64,000 nt of DNA from an uncultured Thioclava sp. (GCF_913064665.1 NZ_CAJYBT010000002.1:1-64000); one strand, 5' to 3'; counted from the first letter of the stretch, positions 49,302 to 60,820 are shown. The notes: generated by a model not told the origin, from the sequence alone. Program-made: numbers and translations.

Positions 49302-50222
49302 TCAGGCCGAAACCAGCGCCTTTGCTGGGCAAACACCGGCACCCGGCAAGCTATAGGCCTGCGCGTCCGAACACTCTTCCCACGTCCAGGCGGTGGGATC
49401 CGCAAACAAGGCACGCAACAGTTTATTCGTTAGCGCGTGGCCCGAACGCGTTCCGGTGTAGCGCCCCAGAATCGGTGCCCCTGCCAGCGCGAGGTCGCCA
49501 AGCGCGTCGAGCATCTTGTGGCGCACCGCCTCATCGACATGGCGCAGACCGCCGGGGCTTAGTACTTTGTCGCCCTCGATCACAACTGCGTTTTCATAGG
49601 TGCCGCCAAGCGCAAGGCCATTGGCTTGCATCATATCCACGTCGGCGCGACGGCAGAATGTGCGGCTGTCCATCAACTCGCGCACGAACGCCCCGTTCGA
49701 CATTTTCAACCGTTTGCGCTGCACACCGATCGCGGCATCGCTGAAATCAATGTGAAAGTCGATCTCAAGCGCTGCGGCCGGTTCCAGCCGGGCCACGGCA
49801 GCCCCCTCACGCACTTCAACCGATTTGAGCACCCGGATCGCGCGCACCGCACCGCTCAACTGGCGCAGCCCCGCCGCGCAGAACGCAGCGACGAAGGGCG
49901 CGGCAGAGCCATCAAGGATCGGGACTTCGGCACCGTCGATTTCGACCAGCGCGTTATGCACCCCCGAGCCGACAAGCGCCGCCATCACATGCTCGATCGT
50001 GGACACCTGAACGCCATCGGCGTTTTCGATCTTGGTGCACAGTTGGGCAGAGGGCACATTGCTCCAGAGCGCCGGGATACGCGGGTTCACACCGGTCACA
50101 TCGGTGCGGCGAAACACAACTCCACTGCCCGCGGGTGCGGGATGCACACACATCTCGACCGCAGCCCCGGAATGGAGCCCGACGCCCGAAAAGCGCACGG
50201 ATCTGGCAAGGGTTGTCTGCAC
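49302..50222 (-). CDS. lpxC: UDP-3-O-acyl-N-acetylglucosamine deacetylase LpxC
   Basis: 306 residues. It is the committed zinc-dependent step of lipid A synthesis. Zinc ligands are His in STIEHVMAAL and the His/Asp of HKMLDALGDL; MDSRTFCRRADVDMM is a family block. The start is GTG at 50222 with GAGG 7 bases ahead (family start MQTTLARSVRFSGVGLHSG). It lies after ftsZ in the dcw cluster, with a terminator between them. Confidence 0.96.
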   Translation of the reverse strand: MQTTLARSVRFSGVGLHSGAAVEMCVHPAPAGSGVVFRRTDVTGVNPRIPALWSNVPSAQLCTKIENADGVQVSTIEHVMAALVGSGVHNALVEIDGAEVPILDGSAAPFVAAFCAAGLRQLSGAVRAIRVLKSVEVREGAAVARLEPAAALEIDFHIDFSDAAIGVQRKRLKMSNGAFVRELMDSRTFCRRADVDMMQANGLALGGTYENAVVIEGDKVLSPGGLRHVDEAVRHKMLDALGDLALAGAPILGRYTGTRSGHALTNKLLRALFADPTAWTWEECSDAQAYSLPGAGVCPAKALVSA

Positions 50223-50396
50223 GGGGTGACCTCACAACTTTTATCTCTGGCGGTAACGAAATATCAATTCCCGGTACCGCAGTCTCAGTTAGTCAGGTGG
50301 ACGCCGCATCTCAACTCACTCTTTGTAACGGAGTGAAACAATGAGGCATGGCCGGGGCAAAACATCGCTCAGAGCCATTTAAGGTAATGTTTTTCA

Positions 50397-50426
50397 TAAA
50401 GAAAGGGCCGGAAAAATCCGGCCCTT
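50397..50426 (-). terminator. Terminator of ftsZ
   Basis: AAGGGCCGGA (50403-50412) and TCCGGCCCTT (50417-50426) form a perfect 10-bp stem with an AAAA loop. On the minus strand a T-rich stretch follows (TTTCTTTATG). It lies 27 bp after the ftsZ stop. Confidence 0.85.
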
Positions 50427-50452
50427 GTTACAGTTTTGTGATGACGTTTTTT

Positions 50453-52180
50453 TTAGTTTGCCTGACGACGCAGGAAGGCGGGGATCTCAACGCGATCCTG
50501 TTCGTCGGTTTGTTCGTCGTCATAGACCTCGGCGCGCGGTTGCGCGGGGGCTTGCGCGCGCGGTTGCGCAGGGGCTGGCGCGCGCGGCGCAGCTTGGGGT
50601 TGGGCAGCATGGCCCTCACCGCTGTGGCCGGTCATCCGATTGATCAGCGAGTTGATCCCAAAGCGCGGCTTATCGGCCTGCGGATGGGGCGCATCCTGGG
50701 GATGCGCAGGGCGGGTTGCTGCCATCGGGCGCTGCGACATCGGAGCCTTGCCCACGGCCGCTTCGAGACGACGCAGCGCTTCGGGGGACGGCGTGCCGGG
50801 CTGACGCGGACGCGGGGCGACATAGCCCTGTGCCTCATCCTCGACATACAGATCGGGCTGGGGCTCACGCGGGGCGCTGTAGGCCGGGGGCGGCAGGTCG
50901 TCGCCCGCTTGTGCGGCAGTTGCGCGCGCGGCGGGGGCATCAAACAGCGTGCGCTCGGGGGCCTGTTGAGGCTGCTGAGGCGCGGGCTGTGCCATCTGCG
51001 GCTGCGGCGCGGGGCGCGCAGCCGGCTGAGCCGACAAGGCCGCAGGCTGCTGCTGAGGCTGCTGCGCCGGAGGCTGGGGGGCCGGAGCGGGCTCATAGGC
51101 TTGCTGCGGGGCGTAATCTTCGACGTGATGCGTCGCAGCTTCGATCGCCTCAGCGGCCGGCTTCAACGGCTGCGCCATTGAGCGGCGCGGCACCGGCAGA
51201 TCGGTCGTGGCCACAACAGCGTCGATACCGGTGGCAACCACCGAAACGCGCATCGAACCTTCCATGTCGGGATCAAGCGTCGAGCCGACGATGATATTGG
51301 CTTCGGGATCGACCTCTTCGCGGATCCGGTTTGCGGCCTCGTCCAGTTCGAACAGGGTCAAATCGTAGCCACCGGTGATGTTGATCAGCACGCCTTTCGC
51401 GCCAGCCAGAGAAATCTCGTCCAGCAGCGGGTTGGCAATCGCCTTTTCGGCGGCTTGAACGGCGCGATCATCGCCATCTGCCTCGCCCGTGCCCATCATC
51501 GCCTTGCCCATTTCGTCCATCACGGCGCGCACATCGGCGAAATCAAGGTTGATCAGGCCGGGACGCACCATCAGGTCGGTCACGCCTTTGACGCCTTGAT
51601 ACAGAACGTCATCGGCCAGCGCGAAGGCTTCGGTGAAGGTGGTCTTTTCATTGGCCAGACGGAACAGGTTCTGGTTGGGGATGATGATCAGCGTATCGAC
51701 GACCTTTTGCAGCGCCTCAAGCCCCTCTTCGGCCTGACGCATCCGCTTGGAGCCTTCAAACTGGAACGGCTTGGTCACAACGCCCACGGTCAACACGCCC
51801 AATTCGCGCGCAGCCTGCGCGATGATCGGCGCAGCGCCCGTGCCCGTACCACCGCCCATACCGGCAGTGATAAAGCACATATGCGCGCCCGCGAGGTGAT
51901 CAACGATCGTCTCGATGCTTTCTTCGGCAGCGGCCGCACCCACCGAGGGGCGCGCGCCGGCACCCAAGCCTTCGGTCGCCTTCACACCCATCTGGATGCG
52001 TGATTGCGACTTGGACTGTTGCAGCGCCTGTGCATCGGTATTGGCGACCACGAACTCCACGCCCTCCAGCTTCTGTTCGATCATATTATTGACCGCGTTT
52101 CCGCCTGCGCCCCCGACACCGAAAACAGTGATCCGAGGCTTGAGGTCTTGATGCTCTGACATCATGAGATTCAACGTCAT
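50453..52180 (-). CDS. ftsZ: Cell-division GTPase FtsZ
   Basis: 575 residues. The tubulin-like core (about 15-320) has [20 protein letters not shown], the GTP loop [10 protein letters not shown], and [12 protein letters not shown] long Pro/Gln/Ala linker (about 330-545) leads to the conserved C-terminal peptide [12 protein letters not shown], which binds FtsA and other divisome parts. The start MTLNL matches Rhodobacteraceae FtsZ. The linker is roughly 200 residues, longer than in E. coli but usual for alphaproteobacteria. Confidence 0.98.
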   Translation of the reverse strand: MTLNLMMSEHQDLKPRITVFGVGGAGGNAVNNMIEQKLEGVEFVVANTDAQALQQSKSQSRIQMGVKATEGLGAGARPSVGAAAAEESIETIVDHLAGAHMCFITAGMGGGTGTGAAPIIAQAARELGVLTVGVVTKPFQFEGSKRMRQAEEGLEALQKVVDTLIIIPNQNLFRLANEKTTFTEAFALADDVLYQGVKGVTDLMVRPGLINLDFADVRAVMDEMGKAMMGTGEADGDDRAVQAAEKAIANPLLDEISLAGAKGVLINITGGYDLTLFELDEAANRIREEVDPEANIIVGSTLDPDMEGSMRVSVVATGIDAVVATTDLPVPRRSMAQPLKPAAEAIEAATHHVEDYAPQQAYEPAPAPQPPAQQPQQQPAALSAQPAARPAPQPQMAQPAPQQPQQAPERTLFDAPAARATAAQAGDDLPPPAYSAPREPQPDLYVEDEAQGYVAPRPRQPGTPSPEALRRLEAAVGKAPMSQRPMAATRPAHPQDAPHPQADKPRFGINSLINRMTGHSGEGHAAQPQAAPRAPAPAQPRAQAPAQPRAEVYDDEQTDEQDRVEIPAFLRRQAN

Positions 52181-52447
52181 GTGGTTTATCCGCCTGTTGC
52201 TGCTGCCCGGCCCTGTCCCAGACCGTAATGAATAGAAATTAGGTCTAATTTAGCCTTGAATCGCTTCAGCGTCACGCAAAAACTGACCCCAAGACACAAA
52301 ATCTGGAGTTCCCTTTCCCGTGACAAGCGGTATTTCGCGCATTGCGCTGAATATTGTGGGTGTTAGCGGGCATGATGCTGCCCCTGCGCTACATCATGAA
52401 AATGACATCCCGCTGCGTGTTTCCCGAAATTTCACTTTTTCAACATT
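52181..52447. other. Leader between ftsA and ftsZ
   Basis: 267 bp with no gene. It is AT-richer than its surroundings (for instance 52229-52258), which suits an independent ftsZ promoter, though I cannot assign one with confidence. Confidence 0.45.
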
Positions 52448-53773
52448 TCACCAATTATCGCGAAACCACCGGATCGCCCGACGGATCGAGCGTCCGCCCA
52501 TCGTTTCAGCGGGAATTTCGAAGTCCCACCATTCATCTTGCGGATGCGCAGCAAACAGCGCCAAGCCAACCACCGAGGAAAAGCCCGCCCCGGTCGCAGC
52601 CTGTGGCAGGCCCTGCACCCGCATGGGCCGTCCCAGACGCACATTCTGCCCCAAAATCCGTGCCGCCAGCCCGTCCAGACCCGGTATCTGGCTTGCGCCA
52701 CCGGTCAGCACGATCTGCTGGCTTGGCAGATGCTCAAACTCTGCCGCATCCAGGATCGCGCGCACATCTTCAAGGATCTCCTCGACCCGTGGACGCATAA
52801 TTCCAATCAGTTCAGCGCGGCTGATTTGACGGCGATCCTTTTCCCAATCACCGGAATCTCCGCCCAACTCGATCATCTCGCGGTCATCCATACCCGTTGC
52901 ATGCACGCCGCCATGGAAGGTCTTGATCCGCTCGGCGACGGCCATCGGCACTTGCAGCCCGGCCGCGATATCGCGGGTGACGTGATCGCCCCCCAGCCGC
53001 ACCGCATCGCCATAGATCATGTGCTTTTTCATGAAAATCGAGACGCCTGTCGCGCCACCGCCCATATCGATGCAGGCCGCGCCCAGTTCCTGTTCGTCCT
53101 CAACAAGGCTGGAAATGCCCGACACATAGGCCGAGCTGGCAATCCCGGCGAGTTCCAGATCGCAGCGCCGGATACAGTAGATCAGGTTTTGAATAGCGGT
53201 GTCGTCGACCGTCAACAGATGCATATCGACGGCCAAGCGCGCACCAGCATGGCCACGCGGATCGCTAAGCCCCGAGCGATGATCAAGCGCAAAGTTCACC
53301 GGTTGCGCGTGCAGCACCTCGCGGCCATGTCCGATCGGGGGCATGTCGCAGGCGGCCAGCACCCGGCCGACATCGCTCTCCGAAACCTGATCGCCTTGCA
53401 GCTCAATCGCGCCCTCAATGCCGTACGATCGCGGCTGAGCGCCCGAGAAACAGGCAATCACATGATCCACGCGGGTGTTGGCCATCTTTTGCGCGGCCTG
53501 AACGGCTGTGCGAATGGCGCGCTCGGTTTCCGCCATCGCGTCGATCTCACCAAAGCGCACGCCGCGCGAGCGGGTCGTCGCCGCGCCAATCACGCGCGCC
53601 GCCGCATGCCCGGCGAGCGAGCCTTCGCCCTCGGTGCCGCCGGGACTGTCAAAGCGCAGCACGAGACAGGCAATCTTAGAGGTGCCGATATCAAGCAGCG
53701 CGATCACCCCGCGCTGCATCGCCGCCTTACGCATGTTACGCATCGCGCGCTGGGACTCATACAAATCGGTCAT
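52448..53773 (-). CDS. ftsA: Cell-division protein FtsA
   Basis: 441 residues, an actin-like ATPase that anchors FtsZ to the membrane. Motifs are GVIALLDIGTSKIACLVLRF, the phosphate-2 loop GAACIDMGGGATGVSIF, and VLTGGASQIPGLDGLAARIL. The C-terminus ends RRAIRWFRDNW, an amphipathic membrane-binding helix. Its start overlaps the ftsQ stop (ATGA). Confidence 0.97.
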   Translation of the reverse strand: MTDLYESQRAMRNMRKAAMQRGVIALLDIGTSKIACLVLRFDSPGGTEGEGSLAGHAAARVIGAATTRSRGVRFGEIDAMAETERAIRTAVQAAQKMANTRVDHVIACFSGAQPRSYGIEGAIELQGDQVSESDVGRVLAACDMPPIGHGREVLHAQPVNFALDHRSGLSDPRGHAGARLAVDMHLLTVDDTAIQNLIYCIRRCDLELAGIASSAYVSGISSLVEDEQELGAACIDMGGGATGVSIFMKKHMIYGDAVRLGGDHVTRDIAAGLQVPMAVAERIKTFHGGVHATGMDDREMIELGGDSGDWEKDRRQISRAELIGIMRPRVEEILEDVRAILDAAEFEHLPSQQIVLTGGASQIPGLDGLAARILGQNVRLGRPMRVQGLPQAATGAGFSSVVGLALFAAHPQDEWWDFEIPAETMGGRSIRRAIRWFRDNW

Positions 53774-54723
53774 TGGCTGGCCCTTACTTTGAGACTGTCG
53801 GATTGCACCTGACGGAACGCATCAAGCGCGTGTTCGCTCAGGCGGATCGTTGGGCGGTCCTTGTTTCGAAAATCAATCACGGTGAAATCACGTGCGAGCA
53901 GATCCTCGGCGGTATTGAGCGCTAGGATGCGATCAAGGGCTGCCTGCGGATCGGCCTCGGGCAGCATGATGCGCTGGTCATGATCAAGCACCAGATCCCA
54001 GCGCCGCTCACCGACCCGTTCCAGACCGCGCAAACGGGGCAAAATCGGCCCGGCATCCGCGATCAGACGCAGCGCTTCGGGCACCGCTTTGTCTGCGCCC
54101 TGCCCCACCATCAGCGGCAGACCCGGGCGCGCCTCGCGCGTCAGTAGCGTGGCGACGCGATGCCCGGTCACATCCAGCATCTCGATCCCTTGCGGCTTGC
54201 GCCACAAAATGGCGGGCACGCGCTGGGTCACATCGGCCTCAAGCACGCCGCCGGGACGGATCACCAGCGTCACATCGGCCACCGCATCCAGCTTGCGGAT
54301 CGTGTCGCGATAGGCATCAAGGTTGAGATCAAAGCTAGAGGCGGGCAGCTGCGCGGGCAGCATGGTGCGGATCGCGCGCGACACTTCGGGGCCTGCGCCA
54401 TCAATCTTGAGCAGCGAGACCATGAACTCGGGGCGATGCTCGATCTTGTCTTTCAGGTCCTGATATTGCGCGATCAGATCGGCACGCCGCCCCTGATCGC
54501 CCAGCCAGACACCAAGCCCCAAAACCACGATGAAAACGGGCACACCGATCCGCGTCAGCGCGCGCACGGCGGGCGTCAGCCAAAGCCGCTGCAGCCGGAA
54601 GGACAGCCGCGAGGGGGCCGGGTCGCGCGTGCCGGGGCGACGCGCGCGTTGATAGACATGCGCAGCCACCCCGCCGCGGTGATCGGCGGCCGCAAACAGC
54701 GGCAAGCGCGTCAACGATCGCAT
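53770..54723 (-). CDS. ftsQ: Cell-division protein FtsQ
   Basis: 317 residues from ATG 54723. A basic cytoplasmic N-terminus is followed by one membrane span (VFIVVLGLGVWLGDQ, about 72-87), a POTRA domain (FMVSLLKIDGAGPEVSRAIR) and the FtsQ beta domain (VTQRVPAILWR). It links the divisome to septal peptidoglycan synthesis. The gene overlaps the ddl end by 13 bases and the ftsA start by 4. Confidence 0.94.
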   Translation of the reverse strand: MRSLTRLPLFAAADHRGGVAAHVYQRARRPGTRDPAPSRLSFRLQRLWLTPAVRALTRIGVPVFIVVLGLGVWLGDQGRRADLIAQYQDLKDKIEHRPEFMVSLLKIDGAGPEVSRAIRTMLPAQLPASSFDLNLDAYRDTIRKLDAVADVTLVIRPGGVLEADVTQRVPAILWRKPQGIEMLDVTGHRVATLLTREARPGLPLMVGQGADKAVPEALRLIADAGPILPRLRGLERVGERRWDLVLDHDQRIMLPEADPQAALDRILALNTAEDLLARDFTVIDFRNKDRPTIRLSEHALDAFRQVQSDSLKVRASQ

Positions 54724-55625
54724 GAGGCATCCTCCACCAACCACGCACACAGCGCGGGGAAATCCATTCCGCAGGTGGCGGCATGTTCGGGGGAAAGCGA
54801 GGTCGGCGTCATGCCCGGCTGGGTGTTGGTTTCCAGCAGCACGAGACCAGCCAGTCCGCGTGTATCATCCCAGCGAAAGTCGGTGCGCGAGAGGCCACGG
54901 CAGCCCAATGCGTCATGGGCGCGCAGGGCGTAATCGAGGCAAGCCTCGGTGATCTCGTCGGGTAGCTCGGCGGGGCAGATATGGCGCGACCCGCCGACCT
55001 GATACTTTGCAGCGTAATCATACCAGCCAGAGGTGATAAGCTCGGTCACACAGAGCGCGCGATCCCCCAGCACCGAGCAGGTCAGTTCCCGGCCGGGAAC
55101 ATAGGTTTCCACCATCACCCGATCGGGCATTTCATCGGACAATTGCGGCGGGTCGTTGGCCCCCTCCATCACCAGATAAACGCCGACAGATGAGCCTTCG
55201 TTATTGGGTTTCACGACGTAGGGCGCAGGCAATACATGGCGCGCCATCACATCGGCCTTGGAGGCGATCACCGATTGCACCACCGGCAGGCCAATATTGG
55301 CGTAAATCTGCTTGGTGCGCGCCTTGTCCATCGCCAGCGCCGAGGCCAGTACGCCCGAATGGGTATAGGGAATACGCAGCCATTCGAGGATGCCCTGAAC
55401 GCAGCCATCTTCGCCCCAACGGCCATGCAACGCGTTGAAAACGCAGTCGGGCTTCACGTCCAAAAGACGCTCAACGAGGTCCGCCCCCGCGTCAATCTCG
55501 ATTGTTTCAAATCCCGCCGCGCGCAGTGCCTTGACGCATTCGCGCCCAGAGGACAAAGACACCTCCCGCTCAGCAGAAGGGCCGCCCAATAATACTGCCA
55601 CACGTTGGGATGCCCTGCTCGACAT
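54711..55625 (-). CDS. ddl: D-alanine-D-alanine ligase
   Basis: 304 residues from ATG 55625 (MSSRASQRVAVLLGGPSAER); a GTG six codons earlier (55643) is possible but has no ribosome site. The ATP-grasp ligase shows VAVLLGGPSAEREVSLSSG, FNALHGRWGEDGCVQG, the omega-loop APYVVKPNNEGSSVGV, and LLETNTQPGMT. It makes the dipeptide for peptidoglycan. It lies between murB and ftsQ in the dcw order. Confidence 0.95.
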   Translation of the reverse strand: MSSRASQRVAVLLGGPSAEREVSLSSGRECVKALRAAGFETIEIDAGADLVERLLDVKPDCVFNALHGRWGEDGCVQGILEWLRIPYTHSGVLASALAMDKARTKQIYANIGLPVVQSVIASKADVMARHVLPAPYVVKPNNEGSSVGVYLVMEGANDPPQLSDEMPDRVMVETYVPGRELTCSVLGDRALCVTELITSGWYDYAAKYQVGGSRHICPAELPDEITEACLDYALRAHDALGCRGLSRTDFRWDDTRGLAGLVLLETNTQPGMTPTSLSPEHAATCGMDFPALCAWLVEDASCDR

Positions 55626-55701
55626 GCCCGCCACTTTCGCCACTTGCGGGGGTTATCCCCCGTCTAACCTTATTCGGTATCCACGTCGCAGGCCGGTGAT
55701 C

Positions 55702-56631
55702 TTACGTCCCGAATTCGCCCACGCGCTTGATTTCCCACTCTAACGAAATTCCGCTATTGTGCAAAACCTTTTTGCGCACCTCTTCACCAAGGTTTTCCAG
55801 ATCAGCAGCACTTGCCTGCTCCGCATTGATCAAGAAATTGCTATGTTTTTCTGACATTTGCGCCCCGCCAAGGCGCGCGCCGCGCAGCCCCGCATCGTCA
55901 ATCAATTTCCACGCCTTGAGATCATGCACGTCATCTTCGCGCCCAGTCGAGGAAAATCCGGCTGGATTGCGAAAGGTCGAACCGGCCGAGCGCTCCTTAG
56001 TCGGCTGGCTGGCGTCGCGACGCGCAAGCTGATCGTTCATGCGCGTTGCAAGCGCCGCAGGATCGCCGGGATCGGTGCGAAATACCGCCTCGATCAGCAC
56101 AGCACCTTCGGGCAAGTCACTGTGACGATAGCCGAAATCCAGCTCTGCAGGCGGGAAGGTCACGATCTCGCCGCTGCGGGTCACGGCGCGCGCCGAAATC
56201 AGGTGATCGGCGACATAGGCACCATAGCAGCCCGCATTCATCACCACCGCGCCGCCAATACTGCCCGGAATGGTGCGCAAAAATGTCAGATCGCGCCCGG
56301 CCTCTGCGGCACGGCGCGCCACATGTGCATCCAGCGCGGCCGCCCCGGCAGTGACCTGCGCGCCCTCAATCTCAATCGCATTAAATCCACGCCCCAGCCG
56401 GATCACCACCGCGCGCAACCCGCCATCGCGTACGATCAGGTTTGAGCCCACGCCCATCGGGAATACCGCCACATCGTCTGGTAGCCCGCGCAAAAAATCG
56501 GCCAGATCATCGGCATCTGCAGGCTGAAACAGCCAATCCGCCGGGCCACCCACGCGCAGCCATGTCAGATCGGCCAAAGGCCGGTTCTGCGTAAGCGCGC
56601 CACGCGGCGTATAGCTGGACAGGTTGGTCAT
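55702..56631 (-). CDS. murB: UDP-N-acetylenolpyruvoylglucosamine reductase MurB
   Basis: 309 residues, type II MurB. FAD-binding blocks are [38 protein letters not shown], and [20 protein letters not shown]. The catalytic Ser is in [12 protein letters not shown], and the C-terminal Glu is in [15 protein letters not shown] lies 6 bases before ATG 56631. Part of the dcw cluster, downstream of the DUF2484 gene. Confidence 0.97.
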   Translation of the reverse strand: MTNLSSYTPRGALTQNRPLADLTWLRVGGPADWLFQPADADDLADFLRGLPDDVAVFPMGVGSNLIVRDGGLRAVVIRLGRGFNAIEIEGAQVTAGAAALDAHVARRAAEAGRDLTFLRTIPGSIGGAVVMNAGCYGAYVADHLISARAVTRSGEIVTFPPAELDFGYRHSDLPEGAVLIEAVFRTDPGDPAALATRMNDQLARRDASQPTKERSAGSTFRNPAGFSSTGREDDVHDLKAWKLIDDAGLRGARLGGAQMSEKHSNFLINAEQASAADLENLGEEVRKKVLHNSGISLEWEIKRVGEFGT

Positions 56632-56671
56632 GGGCGCTCTCCTAGCGGGGTCACGCAAATCAGGCAAGAGA

Positions 56672-56929
56672 CTAGGGGCGATCTGTCGAAGTGGCGACGC
56701 GGCGCAGCGCGCGCAGGAGAAAGATCACCGGCCAGCGCAGAACCGACATTCCGCCCGCCAGCACCAACAGCCCGACCACCGGCCCATGCACGAAGGTGAT
56801 CCAGCCCAGCAACGGCACACCAAGCACGATCAGCACCCAAGCGGCAGGCCAATGAAAGCGCCCCGGCGCCATCGCCGCAAGGCTGGCAGCCAGTGCCCAG
56901 ATACATGCGAGGGTCAAGGGAGTGGTCAT
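56672..56929 (-). CDS. DUF2484 small membrane protein
   Basis: 85 residues with two to three hydrophobic segments. [20 protein letters not shown] and [20 protein letters not shown] are the DUF2484 pattern. It lies one base after the murC stop and 40 bp before murB, a position it keeps in Rhodobacteraceae dcw clusters. The role is unknown; a membrane part in precursor or division control is a fair guess. Confidence 0.85.
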   Translation of the reverse strand: MTTPLTLACIWALAASLAAMAPGRFHWPAAWVLIVLGVPLLGWITFVHGPVVGLLVLAGGMSVLRWPVIFLLRALRRVATSTDRP

Positions 56930-56930
56930 A

Positions 56931-58340
56931 TTACGCTTTCAGTTGTTCAGGCAGGTTATTGGCCCAGGTCGAGATCGTGCCCGCGCCAAGGCATACGACA
57001 ATATCGCCGGGACGCGCCTGTTCGCGCACCAGCCGGGCAAGGTCGTCCTCAGAGAGGATCGCGCGCGCATGGCGGTGGCCATGTGCGATCAACCCTGCGA
57101 CCAGATCGTCGCGCGACGCGCCCTCGATCGGGTCCTCGCCTGCGGCGTAAACCTCGGCGATGGCGACCACATCGGCCTCGTTAAAACAGGTGCAAAAATC
57201 GTCAAACAGCGAATGCAGGCGGGAATAGCGGTGCGGTTGATGCACCGCGATGACGCGCGCGCCGGGTTTCACAGATTGCCGCGCAGCCTTAAGAACAGCT
57301 GCGATTTCAACTGGATGGTGACCGTAATCATCAATGATCGTGACGCCACCCAGCACCTCGCCCACTTTGGTAAAGCGCCGGTTCACGCCACCAAACGCCG
57401 CCAGCGCCGCGCGAATTTCGCTGCGCTTCATGCCCAGATGACGCGCGACGGCCACAGCCGCCAAGGCGTTGGAGACGTTGTGGTCGCCCGGCATCGGCAG
57501 GGTGCAGCCCTCAATCACCGGCTTGCCCTCTTCGCCTTGCAGCGCGATGTCGAAATGGGCCACGCCCGCGTCGTAATGCAGGCTCACCGCGCGCACATCG
57601 GCCTGCGCGTTGAAGCCAAACGTCACCACGCGGCGGTCGTTGAGCTTGCCGACCAGCGTCTGCACTTCGGGGTGATCGGTGCAGCACACCGCCAGCCCGT
57701 AAAACGGGATGTTGGAGACGAAATCGTAAAACCCTTTGCGCAGCGCGGCGAAATCTCCCCAATGCTCCATATGCTCGGGGTCGATATTGGTCACGATGGC
57801 GATGGTCGCGGGCAAGCGATTGAAGCTGCCATCGCTCTCGTCGGCCTCCACCACCATCCATTCGCCCTCGCCCGCGCGCGCATTCGAGCCATAGGCATGA
57901 ATGACACCGCCATTGATCACGGTGGGGTCGAAACCACCCTTATCTAGCAGCGTGGCCACCATCGTCGTGGTGGTCGTCTTGCCATGCGTGCCACCGATGG
58001 CGATGTTGGATTTGAGCCGCATCAGCTCGGCCAGCATCTCGGCGCGGCGCACCACGGGCAGGCCACGACGGCGCGCCTCTTCCAGTTCGGGATTGCCGCG
58101 TTTGATCGCGGTCGAGATCACGACAACGCCCGCCTCGCCCAGATTTTCGGCGCGCTGACCCTCGAAGAATGTCGCGCCAAGGCTTTCGAGCCGCTTGGTG
58201 ATCTTGGACGCCTTTGCATCCGAGCCCTGCACGGTGAAGCCTTGGGTCATCAACACCTCGGCAATACCGGACATGCCGATCCCGCCGATGCCGACGAAAT
58301 GGATGGGGCCGAGTTCTCCGGGCAGTTTGGTCGCGTTCAT
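56931..58340 (-). CDS. murC: UDP-N-acetylmuramate-L-alanine ligase MurC
   Basis: 469 residues from ATG 58340 ([20 protein letters not shown]). It adds L-Ala to UDP-MurNAc. The nucleotide-binding start [14 protein letters not shown], the Mur ligase P-loop [13 protein letters not shown], and [14 protein letters not shown] are diagnostic. It overlaps murG by 4 bases (ATGA). The open frame continues through murG in another register and is not used. Confidence 0.98.
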   Translation of the reverse strand: MNATKLPGELGPIHFVGIGGIGMSGIAEVLMTQGFTVQGSDAKASKITKRLESLGATFFEGQRAENLGEAGVVVISTAIKRGNPELEEARRRGLPVVRRAEMLAELMRLKSNIAIGGTHGKTTTTTMVATLLDKGGFDPTVINGGVIHAYGSNARAGEGEWMVVEADESDGSFNRLPATIAIVTNIDPEHMEHWGDFAALRKGFYDFVSNIPFYGLAVCCTDHPEVQTLVGKLNDRRVVTFGFNAQADVRAVSLHYDAGVAHFDIALQGEEGKPVIEGCTLPMPGDHNVSNALAAVAVARHLGMKRSEIRAALAAFGGVNRRFTKVGEVLGGVTIIDDYGHHPVEIAAVLKAARQSVKPGARVIAVHQPHRYSRLHSLFDDFCTCFNEADVVAIAEVYAAGEDPIEGASRDDLVAGLIAHGHRHARAILSEDDLARLVREQARPGDIVVCLGAGTISTWANNLPEQLKA

Positions 58341-59440
58341 GTATTCTGTCCTGCTAGGTCTTGCACGAGCGCCACAAGCCGCTCGGTCGCATCGGGAACG
58401 CCGTAGGAAACGGCGGCGAGCGCCATTTGCAGCGCACCATCGGGATTGTCCAGCACCAGCGCGATCTGATCGCGCAGCGTATCGGGGTCGAGTTTGCTTT
58501 CGGGAATGGTGATCGCGCCGCCTGCTTTGGCCAGTCCCTTGGCATTGGCAACCTGATGATCGCCCGCGGCTGCCGCATAAGGGATCAAAATGGCAGGGCG
58601 CCCGATCACGGAGATATCGGCGATTGAACTGGCTCCGGCGCGCGAGATCACCAGTTGGCATTCGCTCAAGCGGCGGGGCACGTCATTGAAGAACGGTGCG
58701 ACCTCGGCGTCGATCCCGGCCTGCTGATACGCCTCGTTCACACGATCCAAGTCCTCGGCCCGCGCCTGATGGGCGACGCGCAGATTGGCGCGCTGGTTTT
58801 CGGGCAGGCGCGCCATAGCTTCGGGCACCATGTCAGACAGGATCCGCGCACCTTGCGAGCCGCCGATTACTAGGATCGACATCGGGTAATCGCCGGGCGC
58901 GATATAGGCAGCCCCTGCGCGCTCCAGCACCGAGCCACGCACCGGATTGCCGGTATAATCCGCCTGCACGCCCTCGGGCACATCGGTGGGCCAAGTGCCA
59001 CAGGCAAAGCGGTTCACCCGCTTGGCAAACACCCGGTTCACGCGCCCCATAATACCGTTTTGTTCATGAATGGCGCGCGGCAGCCCCAAGAACGTGGCCG
59101 AGGCCAGTGCTGGAATCGTCGGATATCCGCCAAAGCCGACGACCACCGTGGGGCGATCAGAGACATTGCGCAAAATGGCCGAGAGTATGCCGCCGAAAAT
59201 CTTGAACGGGGTGGTCAGTTTCGCCAACACGCCACCGCGCGCGAAGGTCGCTGAACTGACCTGTTCGATCGTGACCACATGCGGAAATCCACCTGCGTAA
59301 CGTGCGCCGCGCGCATCCGTAGACAGCTTAACCCGCCAGCCCCGGCGCACCATCGCTTCGGCCAAGGCTTGGGCGGGGAACATATGCCCGCCCGTGCCGC
59401 CTGCAGCGATTAACAATAACGGAGTTTTATCCTTGGCCAT
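58337..59440 (-). CDS. murG: UDP-GlcNAc:lipid I transferase MurG
   Basis: 367 residues. It adds GlcNAc to lipid I at the inner face of the membrane. The GT-B start [21 protein letters not shown], then [29 protein letters not shown] and [10 protein letters not shown] are family blocks. AGGAGG lies 5 bases before the ATG. It is coupled to murC and lies 14 bp after ftsW. Confidence 0.98.
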   Translation of the reverse strand: MAKDKTPLLLIAAGGTGGHMFPAQALAEAMVRRGWRVKLSTDARGARYAGGFPHVVTIEQVSSATFARGGVLAKLTTPFKIFGGILSAILRNVSDRPTVVVGFGGYPTIPALASATFLGLPRAIHEQNGIMGRVNRVFAKRVNRFACGTWPTDVPEGVQADYTGNPVRGSVLERAGAAYIAPGDYPMSILVIGGSQGARILSDMVPEAMARLPENQRANLRVAHQARAEDLDRVNEAYQQAGIDAEVAPFFNDVPRRLSECQLVISRAGASSIADISVIGRPAILIPYAAAAGDHQVANAKGLAKAGGAITIPESKLDPDTLRDQIALVLDNPDGALQMALAAVSYGVPDATERLVALVQDLAGQNT

Positions 59441-59454
59441 GTCACCCTCCTGGG

Positions 59455-60621
59455 TTAGCGGCCACGCCGCGCGAGGATATCAGAAATCTGCCCCTGCGGC
59501 CGCGTGCGCGTCAACGCAAGCAACATGCCCACCGCGATCCCCGAGGCAATCACCGACGAGCCACCATAGCTGACAAACGGCAAGGTCATACCTTTTGCAG
59601 GCAACAGCCGCACTGCAACACCCATATTGATGATCGCCTGAATGCCAAAGGCACAGGCCAAACCGGTGCCCGCAATCCGCGTAAACGGGTCGCGCTCGCG
59701 CGTCAGGCGCAACATCGAGCGGATCACGACAGTGGCGTAAAGCGCGATGATACACAGCACAAGGATCAGCCCGTATTCCTCGGCCGCCACGGCAATGATG
59801 AAATCGGTATGCGCATCGGGCAGCGACCACTTGACCGAGCCCTGCCCCACGCCGACCCCAAAGAACCCGCCCTCTTGAATGGCGTTGGTCGCATAGCCGA
59901 TCTGCGTGCGCGGATCGACATCGGTCGAGAGAAACCCGTCAATCCGGCGCGCGAAGTGATCCGAGAAATTATAGGCGAAAAAGCCCCCCGTGATCGCCAG
60001 CCCGCCGATGCCCGTCAACAGCGCAATCGGCGCGCCCGAGACGAAATACATCACCGACCAGGCGAACAGCACCAATGAGGCCTGCCCAAAATCGGGCTGC
60101 AGCGCCAGCGCCACCACGATCACGCAGGTCAGCAAGAACGAATAGGCACGACCGGGCGGGCCGCCGACCTCATGCGCCGCCGCCATGAACCAAGCCGAAA
60201 TGATCACAAATCCGGGCTTGAGAAATTCCGAGGGCTGAATCGACGCAAATCCCAAACTATACCAACGCACCGCGCCTTTGCCGAAATCCGTGCCCAAAAT
60301 CGGCAGGAACATCACCGCAACAAACGCGCCCGCAAAGCCGATCACGCCAAGCCGGCGGATCTGGCGCGGGTCCAGCATCGAAATGCCCAGCATGATGATC
60401 AGCGCAATAGCGCCGAACACCGCTTGCCGTTTAACATAGTAAAATTGCTCCAGCCCATTGCGTTCAGCCAACGGAACCGAGGCCGCCAGCCCCAGCAACA
60501 TGCCAACCCCAAACAGGATCAGCACCGCTGAAAGCGCCCATTTATCAATGGTGCGCCACCATTTCGGAAGAACAGGCTCCCCTGCGCGCACAGGCACAGT
60601 GCCAAAGGCCATCTCTGTCAT
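59455..60621 (-). CDS. ftsW: Septal peptidoglycan polymerase FtsW (SEDS)
   Basis: 388 residues with about ten membrane spans. SEDS blocks are [26 protein letters not shown]-type (here [15 protein letters not shown] then [10 protein letters not shown]), [10 protein letters not shown], and [15 protein letters not shown] near the C-terminus. It polymerises lipid II at the septum together with FtsI. The gene begins about 220 bp from divergent murD, which normally lies just upstream in the same direction. Confidence 0.97.
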   Translation of the reverse strand: MTEMAFGTVPVRAGEPVLPKWWRTIDKWALSAVLILFGVGMLLGLAASVPLAERNGLEQFYYVKRQAVFGAIALIIMLGISMLDPRQIRRLGVIGFAGAFVAVMFLPILGTDFGKGAVRWYSLGFASIQPSEFLKPGFVIISAWFMAAAHEVGGPPGRAYSFLLTCVIVVALALQPDFGQASLVLFAWSVMYFVSGAPIALLTGIGGLAITGGFFAYNFSDHFARRIDGFLSTDVDPRTQIGYATNAIQEGGFFGVGVGQGSVKWSLPDAHTDFIIAVAAEEYGLILVLCIIALYATVVIRSMLRLTRERDPFTRIAGTGLACAFGIQAIINMGVAVRLLPAKGMTLPFVSYGGSSVIASGIAVGMLLALTRTRPQGQISDILARRGR

Positions 60622-60804
60622 CGGTAATACCGCCGTCTCTGCCTCAAATCGCCCGTTTGCCGGGTCTGCTTGAAACTCTAACCGAAATCGCTTGGGCTGG
60701 CTAGAAGAAAGGGCGCGCGGCGAAGGGGTTCGCGCGGCGCTTCTTGGCGCGATCGCGCAGGAAATCCCTTTCCCCTTCCCCTTGGTTCAAATATCCCGGG
60801 GGTG

Positions 60805-60820
60805 CGGGGGCTGGCCCCCG
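60805..60820. repeat. GC palindrome upstream of murD
   Basis: CGGGGG-CTGG-CCCCCG. It is the reverse complement of the 16-mer inside 107-124, and is preceded by the rhodobacterial stretch TTCAAATATCCCGGGGGT at 60786-60803. Confidence 0.6.
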
